Shown in pieces: positions 33,631 to 40,900 of a stretch of 64,000 bases of DNA. The position numbers and the translations under genes were made by a program. Each line of letters begins with the position of its first letter. The first letter of the stretch is position 1. Source of the stretch: Halogeometricum sp. S1BR25-6 (GTDB lineage Archaea > Halobacteriota > Halobacteria > Halobacteriales > Haloferacaceae); assembly GCF_031624495.1 (NCBI RefSeq), contig NZ_JAMQOP010000003.1:310001-374000 (forward strand). Direction: 5' to 3'. The notes below the pieces were generated by a model that did not search any database, had not been told where the DNA came from, and worked only from the letters and a program-made list of their open reading frames with translations.

Positions 33631-34952
33631 GCGACGCGACGCCGACGCTCTCTGGGAATCGACTGGCGGGGGTGCGCGAGCGACTGTCCGGGATGGGCCC
33701 CGCGTGGGTCGCAGGCGCCGTCGCGGCCGGACCGGCGACGATGGCGAGTCTCGTCACCGCCGGAGCGGCCTTCGACTACGCGCTGCTGTGGGTCGTCGTG
33801 CTGTCGGCCGCGGCGGGGACGCTCGCGCAGTATCTCGCGATGCGGTTGGGGCTGCTGACCGAGCGCGGAATCGTCGCCGTCGTGGAGGCGCACCTCGGCG
33901 AGCGGTGGGCGTGGCTGCTCGTCGCCGACGTGGTGGTCGCCGCCGGCGCCGCACAGTTGGTGATACTGAACACGCTCGCGACCGTCACGGCGACGGTGAC
34001 GGGCGTGAGCGCGGGAGCCTGCGGCGTCGCGTGGGCGCTGGTGCTCGCGGGCGGACTGGCGGGACGGGGCTACGACTTCCTCGAACTGGCGGCGAAACTA
34101 CTCGTGGCCGGCGTCGTCGTCGCGTTCGTCTCCTCGCTTCTCGTCGTGCCCGTCGACCCGGGTGCCGCGGCGCGGGGACTCGTCCCGACGCTCCCTGCGG
34201 GCAGTGCGGTGCTGGCCGCCGGCATCCTCGGCGGCGCAGTGCACGTCACGCTGGTGACGATGCACTCGTACACGATGCGGGCACGCGGGTGGTCGGCGTC
34301 GGACGCGGGTCTCGCCGTCTTCGACGTGGTCGCCTCGATGTTCGTCGCCTTCGGCGTCTACAGCGTCGCCATCTTCCTCGTCGCGGCGAGCGTGCTGTCG
34401 GACCCGAACCTCACGACGGTGGGCGCCGCGGAGGCGCTGGGTCCGCTCGTCGGCCCGAGCGCGGAATGGCTGTTCCTCCTCGGACTCGGCGGCGCGGCCG
34501 TCTCGACGCTCGGGGGCAACACCGTCGCGCCGCCGTTCCTCCTCGCGGACAAACTCGGCTGGGGGACGACGGTCGAGGACGGACGCTACCGCGCCTTTCT
34601 GGCCGGATTCGCGCTGCTGTCGGCGCCGGGCGCGTTCATCGGCGGCGAGGTGCTCGGCCAACTCGTCCTCGTCCTCGCCCTCGGCACCGTGGGAACGCCG
34701 TTCGCCCTCGCCCTCGTGCTCTACCTCCTGAACTCCCCGGCGGCGCCCGAACCGACCTCGGCGCTCGCCAACGTCGGCGGCGTCGCAGTCTTCCTCGTCT
34801 CGGGTGCGCTGGCGACGAACTTCGTCCGCGGGGAGGTCGCCGGCGGCGTCGGTCCGCTCTCGGGGGGCGTCCTCGCGTTCGCCGTCGTCGTCGCCGTCGC
34901 GACGGTCGGCCTCGCCGGAAAGTACGTCCGCGAGGAAGTTGGGAGCGCGTAG
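33627..34952 (+). CDS. Nramp-like transporter without canonical metal-binding motifs
   Basis: A protein of 441 residues with about 11 spans and the Nramp fold layout (MGPAWVAGAVAAGP...YALLW in span 1, GAVHVTLVTMHSYTMRARG in span 6). In true Nramp metal carriers span 1 has DPGN and span 6 has MPH; here the aligned residues are GPAT and HVT, so Asp, Asn, Met and the first His are all lost. Transition-metal transport is therefore unlikely. As the last gene of the tenA operon, coupled by ATGA, it may carry a thiamine-related molecule or Mg2+; both are inference. Confidence 0.75.
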   Translation: MSDATPTLSGNRLAGVRERLSGMGPAWVAGAVAAGPATMASLVTAGAAFDYALLWVVVLSAAAGTLAQYLAMRLGLLTERGIVAVVEAHLGERWAWLLVADVVVAAGAAQLVILNTLATVTATVTGVSAGACGVAWALVLAGGLAGRGYDFLELAAKLLVAGVVVAFVSSLLVVPVDPGAAARGLVPTLPAGSAVLAAGILGGAVHVTLVTMHSYTMRARGWSASDAGLAVFDVVASMFVAFGVYSVAIFLVAASVLSDPNLTTVGAAEALGPLVGPSAEWLFLLGLGGAAVSTLGGNTVAPPFLLADKLGWGTTVEDGRYRAFLAGFALLSAPGAFIGGEVLGQLVLVLALGTVGTPFALALVLYLLNSPAAPEPTSALANVGGVAVFLVSGALATNFVRGEVAGGVGPLSGGVLAFAVVVAVATVGLAGKYVREEVGSA

Positions 34953-35326
34953 GCGCGGTCGGACCGCCCGGTCGCCGGCCGCCGGTCACCTCCGGTCGTC
35001 GGTACCGCCGAATCGGACCTTCCGTGTGCTGTGTGTCCGTACAGCACACCGACCGCGTTTCGATGCGGTGCTGCTAGATATTCACACGCGGTCGAAACGG
35101 GCGCTAACCCCCCGTGTACGGCGAATTAGTATCCGGTTGACAGGGCCAAGTACCGTATAACAAAGTACGTACCTCCCGGTTCGGTCGGTAGACCCGCCTC
35201 TCTACTCGGCGGTCGAACACACATGCTCGAAGTTACACAGGCGGCCCCTTCGACCCGCGCTCTCCACGGAATCGAGGGAACGACAGTCGACGCGCAGACA
35301 GCGACATCGCACGGCCGGAGGTCGAC
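34953..35326. other. Intergenic region with stem-loop and promoter
   Basis: No supported gene of normal size. It contains a 9-bp hairpin (35024-35049, listed separately), an AT-rich promoter-like stretch with CCGTATAACAAAG at 35153-35165, and a 37-codon frame from ATG 35223 that ends inside the start of the dehydrogenase gene (TGA 35334-35336), whose protein character is weak. The dehydrogenase leader would be about 140 nt. Confidence 0.45.
35024..35049. terminator. Stem-loop after the tenA operon
   Basis: GTGTGCTGT (35024-35032) and ACAGCACAC (35041-35049) pair perfectly around an 8-nt loop, 72 nt after the Nramp-like stop. There is no T-tract, so it may be a transcript-end or processing structure, or an operator, rather than a classic terminator. 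Confidence 0.4.
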
Positions 35327-36697
35327 GTGGCGGTGACGGGTCTGTACGAGAGCCGACAGGACCCGGACGAACAGCGGCGGGCGTTCACGTCCGGCGAGGT
35401 TCCCGTCTCAGTCGTCGGTCTCGGGAAGATGGGACTCCCCCTCGCCGCGGTGTACGCCGAGACGGCCGGCGACGTGGTCGGCGTCGACGTCGACCAGGAC
35501 GTCGTCGACGGCATCAACGAGGGCCGCTCGCACATCAAGGGCGAACCGGGCCTCTCGGACCTCGTCGCCGAACAGGTGGAGGCCGGGCGACTCCGCGCCA
35601 CCACCTCGGCCGCCGAAGCCGCCGAAGCCGCGGCGGTGCACGTCGTCATCGTCCCGACGCCGCTGACGAACGACCACGAACCGGACCTCTCGGCGCTGAC
35701 CGCCGCCGTCGAGGGTATCGGCGAGGGCCTCTCGAAGGGCGACCTCGTCGTCGTCGAGTGCACCGTTCCGCCGGGAACGTGCGAGGGCCGCGTTCGCCCG
35801 CTCCTCTCGTCGGTCAGCGGCCTCGACGAGGACGAGTTCGGCGTCGCCTTCTGTCCCGAACGGACGTCCAGCGGACGGGCGCTGAAGGACATCCGCGGCG
35901 CGTATCCCAAGGTCGTCGGCGGCGCGGACGAAGAGAGCGGCCGCGCGGCCGAACTCGTCTACGGCGAACTCACCTCGAACGACATCGTCCCGATGGAGGA
36001 CGCGACGTCGGCGGAGGCGGTGAAACTGTTCGAGGGCGTCTACCGCGACGTGAACATCGCCCTGGCAAACGAACTCGCAAAACTCGACCGCGACCTCGGC
36101 ATCGACGTCAACGAGGCCATCGACGCGGCGAACACCCAACCGTTCTGCGACATCCACACGCCCGGTCCGGGTGTCGGGGGCCACTGCATCCCCTTCTACC
36201 CGTACTTCATCATGAAGTACACCGAGACCGACACCCCGCTCCTGCGGACGGCCCGCGAGGTGAACGACTCGATGCCCGCACACACCGTGCACCTGCTCGC
36301 CGACGGTCTGGAGGCGATGGGGCGCGACGTGGACGGGTCGACCGTCGCGGTGCTCGGAATCACCTACCGGGCCGGCGTCGAGGAGACGCGGAAGACGCCC
36401 GCCGCCGGCGTCATCGACGGCCTGAACGCGCGCGGCGCGAAGGTGCTCGCCGCCGACCCCCTCATCGACGACATCGAGTCGTTCGGTGCGACGCCCATCG
36501 AGGCCCGAGATATTCCCGATGCAGACGTCGACGCCGTCGTCCTCGTCACCGCTCACGAGGAGTTCGCCGATATCGACTGGGGGCGTCTCGAAGACGCCCT
36601 CCTCGTCGACGGACGCGGCGTCCTCGAAGAGTGGTGCGGCGACGGCGACTACCGCATCCTGACCATCGGAGGGGGAGAGCGTGTATCGGGACAGTAG
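35327..36697 (+). CDS. UDP-N-acetylhexosamine 6-dehydrogenase (nucleotide-sugar dehydrogenase)
   Basis: A protein of 456 residues from GTG 35327. Rossmann motif VVGLGKMGLPLAAVYAE is near 27-43. The catalytic Cys287 is in GPGVGGHCIPFYP. Further conserved parts are VPTPLTNDHEPDLS (about 109-122), CPERTSSGRALKDI (about 176-189) and the C-terminal GITYRAGVEETRKTPA (about 345-360). The family oxidises UDP-GlcNAc or UDP-ManNAc to the uronic acid with two NAD+. It could supply the uronate precursor for the aminotransferase/acetyltransferase set at 52.3-54.0 kb. It overlaps the next glycosyltransferase by 17 nt. Confidence 0.88.
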   Translation: MAVTGLYESRQDPDEQRRAFTSGEVPVSVVGLGKMGLPLAAVYAETAGDVVGVDVDQDVVDGINEGRSHIKGEPGLSDLVAEQVEAGRLRATTSAAEAAEAAAVHVVIVPTPLTNDHEPDLSALTAAVEGIGEGLSKGDLVVVECTVPPGTCEGRVRPLLSSVSGLDEDEFGVAFCPERTSSGRALKDIRGAYPKVVGGADEESGRAAELVYGELTSNDIVPMEDATSAEAVKLFEGVYRDVNIALANELAKLDRDLGIDVNEAIDAANTQPFCDIHTPGPGVGGHCIPFYPYFIMKYTETDTPLLRTAREVNDSMPAHTVHLLADGLEAMGRDVDGSTVAVLGITYRAGVEETRKTPAAGVIDGLNARGAKVLAADPLIDDIESFGATPIEARDIPDADVDAVVLVTAHEEFADIDWGRLEDALLVDGRGVLEEWCGDGDYRILTIGGGERVSGQ

Positions 36698-37853
36698 CGT
36701 CGCCGTCGTCGTCCCCGCCTACAACGAGGAGGGGTTCGTCGGCAGCGTGGTGCGCGGTATCCCGGCCTACGTCGACAAGATATACGTCGTCGACGACCGG
36801 TCGACGGACGGCACGTGGGACGAACTGCAGGAGTGCGCGGAGCGGATGAACGCCGAAGGCGAGGGCGACGGCGAACGCGTCGTCCCCATCCGCCACGAGC
36901 GGAACCGCGGCGTCGGCGGCGCCATCAAGACCGGTTACAAACGGGCGCTGCGCGACGAAATCGACGTGACCGCCGTCATCGCCGGCGACGGGCAGATGGA
37001 CCCGAGCAAACTGACGCAGTTTCTCGACCCCATCGTCGACGGCGAGGCCGACTACACGAAGGGTAACCGCCTCTGGCGCGAGGACACCTGGCGTGAGATG
37101 TCGCGGTGGCGGCTGTTCGGCAACCGACTGCTCACCGTCCTGACGAAGATAGCCAGCGGCTACTGGGGAATGGTCGACCCGCAGAACGGCTACGCGGCCA
37201 TCTCGCTGCGGGCCCTCGAGGAACTGCCGATCGACGACCTCTACGAGGAGTACGGCTTCCTCAACGACCTGCTGGTGCATCTCAACGTGCAGGGGCTCCG
37301 AATCGCCGACGTGCCGCACGAGGCGGTGTACGGCGAGGAGCAGAGCGGTATCAAGTACTCGACGTTCGTCCCGCGACTGTCGAAGCTCCTCCTGCGCGAT
37401 TTCCTCTGGCGGCTGAAGATGAAGTACTTCGTCTACGACTTCCACCCGACGGGGCTGTGTTACGCACTCGGCGCCGCCGGAACCGGCGCCGGTGCGGTCG
37501 CGGCGCTGAAGGCGCTGGCGGACCGCGACTCCGAGAGCCGCTTCACGGACCTGCTGCTGTCCGGCGTCGTCTCGCTTCTGGGATGGCTCTTCTTGGTCGT
37601 CGCCGTCGTCCTCGACATCGACCGGAACGCCGACCTGATGGCGTCCGGCGAGTACGGCGAGCGACGCGCGGAGGCCGACATCCCGGACGCGGCGTACGCG
37701 CACGCCGGCGAAGCGACGAGCGGCGCCCCGGAGCGAGCGAGCGACACCGACCGCGGTCCCGACTCCGAGAGCGAGGACGCGAGCGGGAACGAAAGTGCCG
37801 CGGACGGCGGTTCCGAGGACGTCGACCGGTCTTCCGGGGGGAGCGAACGGTGA
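36681..37853 (+). CDS. GT2 glycosyltransferase with C-terminal membrane segments (DPM-synthase-like)
   Basis: A protein of 390 residues from GTG 36681. The GT-A domain begins VAVVVPAYNEEGFVGSVVRG; DDRSTDGT (about 38-45), NRGVGGAIKTGYKRAL (about 75-90) and AGDGQMDP (about 99-106) are typical of dolichol-phosphate-sugar synthases and related GT2 enzymes. Two hydrophobic spans near 252-275 and 293-312 anchor it; the last 65 residues are Asp/Glu/Ser-rich. It likely transfers a sugar to a lipid carrier at the cytoplasmic face for glycan assembly. Confidence 0.85.
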   Translation: MYRDSSVAVVVPAYNEEGFVGSVVRGIPAYVDKIYVVDDRSTDGTWDELQECAERMNAEGEGDGERVVPIRHERNRGVGGAIKTGYKRALRDEIDVTAVIAGDGQMDPSKLTQFLDPIVDGEADYTKGNRLWREDTWREMSRWRLFGNRLLTVLTKIASGYWGMVDPQNGYAAISLRALEELPIDDLYEEYGFLNDLLVHLNVQGLRIADVPHEAVYGEEQSGIKYSTFVPRLSKLLLRDFLWRLKMKYFVYDFHPTGLCYALGAAGTGAGAVAALKALADRDSESRFTDLLLSGVVSLLGWLFLVVAVVLDIDRNADLMASGEYGERRAEADIPDAAYAHAGEATSGAPERASDTDRGPDSESEDASGNESAADGGSEDVDRSSGGSER

Positions 37854-37889
37854 CGGACGCCCGTCGGTCCACTGCCGGCCGCCGCGGAG

Positions 37890-38897
37890 GTGAACGCAGC
37901 CGTGCGGAACTCGGCTGAACGCACGTCCGGCGCGGTCGGACTGACCGTCGAAGCGGTCCTCGTCGTCGTCGCCCTCGCAGTGTTCGGGGCGGCGGCGCTG
38001 ACGCTCCCGCCGGGTCCGACCCGTATCGCCGTCGTCCTTCTCGGACTGCTGTGGCTTCCGGGCTACGCTATCACGACGCTGGTGTTCCCGAAGCGCGTCG
38101 TCGAGCGACCGGCGCGAAGCCGTCGGTTGGGACGAACCGACACCGGGTCGCGCCGCGGGACGCTGACGGGCGCGCAGCGCGCCGGACTCTCGCTCGGCCT
38201 CAGCGTCGCCGTGCTCCCGGTGTTCGGCGTCGTCATCGTGGCCAGTCCGCTCGCGCTCTCGGTCCCGGTGGTGCTCGCGGCGGTGGTCGGGTTCACCGTG
38301 CTCGTGTTCGCCCTCGGCCTCGTACGTCGGGTGCGGAAACGCGAAGAGAGCCGGTACGTGCTTCCGCTGGCCGCGTTCCGCCGGACCATCGGCGCCGGGT
38401 TCCAGGGGTCGGCCCTCGACACCGGACTGAACGTGCTGCTGGTTCTCGTTCTCGTCGTCGCCAGCGCCGGGTTCCTCGGGGCGGTGGCGCTCCCGCAGGA
38501 CCAGACGAGTTACACGCGGGTGTCGCTGCTCACCGAGAACGAGCAGGGGAACCTGGTCGCCAACGGCTACCAGACGGACCTCACGGTGGGCGAGTCAGCC
38601 GAGTACGTACTGGAGGTCGCGAACCACGAGAACGGACCGGAGACGTACACCGTCGTCGTCGAACAGCAGGAAGTGGGTGAGGGCGGCAACGTCGTCAGGT
38701 CCGCCGAGATAGACCGGTACCAGCGCAACATCGGCGAGAACGTAACGTGGCGGTTACGGCACGAACTCCGTCCGACCTTCGCCGGTGAGAACCTCCGGTA
38801 CACCTACCTCGTCTACCGCGGCGAGGCGCCGGACGACCCGAGCGTCGACTCGGCGTACCGCCACCTGACGCTGGACATCAACGTCAGCGGGTCGTAG
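37890..38897 (+). CDS. DUF1616-type membrane protein
   Basis: A protein of 335 residues from GTG 37890. Spans near 17-40, 45-65, 92-112, 118-140 and 172-192 are followed by a soluble extracellular domain of about 140 residues with TDLTVGESAEYVLEVANHEN and a beta-sandwich look. The LLGLLWLPGYAITTLVFPKR block near the start is characteristic of DUF1616 proteins, which often lie in archaeal glycosylation clusters. Several sequons are present. Function unknown. 36 nt after the GT2 gene, so probably in the same operon. Confidence 0.75.
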   Translation: MNAAVRNSAERTSGAVGLTVEAVLVVVALAVFGAAALTLPPGPTRIAVVLLGLLWLPGYAITTLVFPKRVVERPARSRRLGRTDTGSRRGTLTGAQRAGLSLGLSVAVLPVFGVVIVASPLALSVPVVLAAVVGFTVLVFALGLVRRVRKREESRYVLPLAAFRRTIGAGFQGSALDTGLNVLLVLVLVVASAGFLGAVALPQDQTSYTRVSLLTENEQGNLVANGYQTDLTVGESAEYVLEVANHENGPETYTVVVEQQEVGEGGNVVRSAEIDRYQRNIGENVTWRLRHELRPTFAGENLRYTYLVYRGEAPDDPSVDSAYRHLTLDINVSGS

Positions 38898-39204
38898 GGA
38901 ACCGACCGGCGACGCAACTGGTCGGCGGCGCGACCGACAATCGAGACCGTCGCCCACCGAACCGTCGGAATCGGTCTGTTTATGCGACACATATTCATCA
39001 GAGTGTGTCCGAACTATCCGACAGGAATGACCGACCAGTCGAGAGTCGTCGACACCGCGGCCGCCGAGGGAGCGCGCCGCGAGGGGAGTCGCGATACCGG
39101 TGCGAGCGTCGGCGGGACCGGCGTCGGGGAGTGTGGGGTGTGAGCCGGACCCACCGAACGGGTGACGCGTCGACGCGTGTGCGCACGGCCGTCAGCGGGG
39201 TCTG
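38898..39204. other. Intergenic region with promoter and doubtful small frames
   Basis: TTTATG near 38979-38984 resembles a TATA box, and GTG codons at 39003/39005 follow at the leaderless distance. From 39005 a 66-codon frame runs to a TGA that overlaps the next ATG, but it is extremely Arg-rich; a 38-codon frame from ATG 39027 has more normal composition. Neither is convincing. The downstream lipoprotein gene is probably transcribed from this promoter with a long leader. Confidence 0.35.
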
Positions 39205-40659
39205 ATGAAGCGCCGAACGTTCTTGGCGTCGGCCGCGGCGGCCGGTCTCCTCCCGCTCGCGGGCTGTTCGGTGTTCGACGACTCGGAACCGTCGACGCCG
39301 ACGGGGACGCTGCCGCGGACCGGCGTGGAGACGTCGCAGGGGCCGGAGAGGCAGTACCAGTCGTACGACCGCGTCGTGCGACTCGGCAACCGCGGCGTCG
39401 AAAACGGGAGCAAAGGACGCGTCGGGTCGGTCATCGCCTCGGAACTGGCCGACAACACGCTGTTCGTCGTCCCGGCGGGACGCCACTTCGTCGACCCGAT
39501 ACGGATCAACGGCTACCGAAACGTCGGCGTCGTCGGCGCTCCGAACGCTCGAACGACGCTCGTCCCGACGAGCGCCGCCAGCGAGCAGGGGTGGCTGTTC
39601 ACGTTCGAAAACGGGGGCGACTTCGAGTTCGGACGCTTCGATCTCGACTTCCGCGGCGAGGACGTGGGCGCGAGTCTCACGCTCATCGCCACGGTGGGCA
39701 ACCTCTACCTGCACGACGTCCACGCGTTCGGCGTCTATCCCTACGACACGTACGGCGTCGGCGTGAGCGTGGTCAACCCGGACGGGGAGGGCGTCGTCGA
39801 GCGGTTCTACGCGCGCGACGGCAGCACCTACGACAGTCCCGGGGCGGGAATCTTCGTCGCGCAGGGACACGCCGGAAGGCTCGAGATACGCGACTGTGAG
39901 GTGTGGAACTGGGCCGATAACGGCGTCTACGCTTCCAGCCCCGGCTACGTCGGCGGGTTCAAGGGGCAGACGACGGCGGACCGGGGCAACGGCGTCGTCC
40001 ACGTCCGCGGCGGCGTCTACAAGAACAACAACATCGCCAACATCCGCATCGGGTCGACGTACAGTTCCGTGCGGGGGGCGCTCATTCGCAACGAGCGGAA
40101 CCCCTCGGGTGACACCTGGGACGCGCGACGATACCCGATCATGCCGCGGTCGGGCACCGAAGCCGAACCCGTCGTCAACGCCCGCGGCATCCGGTTGACG
40201 AACCGCCACCACCAACTCGTCGCCGACTGCGACATCGTGATGAACGCCGGTCGGTCCGACGGTGCCATCGTCGCCAACGGCGCGACGGGAACGAATACGA
40301 TTCGAAACACGCGGATACGCGTCGACACCGACGAGGTGCTCTATCCGATCAATCTGAAGGGTCCGTCCATCGACTGGCAACGGTACGGATTCACGATTGA
40401 AGGCGTCACGGTAACGGGGACCGCGGTCGCGCGCAACGCGGCGGTGCGCGTGCAGGGCAGAGACGGCACCACGCTCGAGAACTGCTGTATCTCCGTGGAC
40501 GGAGGGAGTCAGGACGGCATCGCCTTCGAGAACGCCCGCAACTGCGCGGTGTCGAACAGCACCATCGACGTGCCCGGCCGGATGATCACGACGAGCAACG
40601 CCGCAGTCCGACGGACGAATCTTCGGGCGAACGGCACCTGTCGAAGGGGCGATAACTGA
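39205..40659 (+). CDS. Exported lipoprotein with right-handed parallel beta-helix
   Basis: A protein of 484 residues. MKRRTFLASAAAAGLLPLAG followed by Cys is a Tat-like signal with lipobox (Cys21), so it should be lipid-anchored outside. The mature part is a parallel beta-helix of pectin-lyase type: repeated short strands with Asn and aromatic ladders (FKGQTTADRGNG, YKNNNIANIRIGSTYSSVRG, ENCCISVDG). The block RFYARDGSTYDS and CEVWNWADNGVYASSPGY are shared with the next gene, so they are paralogues. Likely binds or cleaves surface polysaccharide; no catalytic residue can be named. Confidence 0.8.
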   Translation: MKRRTFLASAAAAGLLPLAGCSVFDDSEPSTPTGTLPRTGVETSQGPERQYQSYDRVVRLGNRGVENGSKGRVGSVIASELADNTLFVVPAGRHFVDPIRINGYRNVGVVGAPNARTTLVPTSAASEQGWLFTFENGGDFEFGRFDLDFRGEDVGASLTLIATVGNLYLHDVHAFGVYPYDTYGVGVSVVNPDGEGVVERFYARDGSTYDSPGAGIFVAQGHAGRLEIRDCEVWNWADNGVYASSPGYVGGFKGQTTADRGNGVVHVRGGVYKNNNIANIRIGSTYSSVRGALIRNERNPSGDTWDARRYPIMPRSGTEAEPVVNARGIRLTNRHHQLVADCDIVMNAGRSDGAIVANGATGTNTIRNTRIRVDTDEVLYPINLKGPSIDWQRYGFTIEGVTVTGTAVARNAAVRVQGRDGTTLENCCISVDGGSQDGIAFENARNCAVSNSTIDVPGRMITTSNAAVRRTNLRANGTCRRGDN

Positions 40660-40900
40660 CCGGCATCCGCGGTCAGAAGACTTTTCGAGCCCCGTTAATA
40701 CCTCATTAATCGCTTGTACCGGACGTCTTGAACCGCTTCGACAATCGCTTCTGAGTGAGGGATAATTACCTCTTCGTGCCCTCCGGGACGGATAAATAGA
40801 ATATAAAAATTGAAATTCATAAAATATTGATTGTTCTGAAAAACTTATTTTTTGCTATCCGATAGACTTATATCGTTAATTATCTCTTAATCAATTGTCC
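40660..40900. promoter_or_regulatory. AT-rich island and promoter of the large beta-helix gene
   Basis: At 40795-40895 the sequence is the most AT-rich in this part of the window. TTATAT at 40868-40873 is centred about 30 nt before the ATG at 40901, as expected for a leaderless start. The long A/T tracts (for example AGAATATAAAAATTG) upstream suggest a strong or regulated promoter. Confidence 0.55.

Noticed and set aside
39005-39205. 66-codon ORF ending on the beta-helix lipoprotein start
   Set aside because: Despite a TATA-like element in front, it is about one third Arg, unlike haloarchaeal proteins. Described only as part of the spacer.
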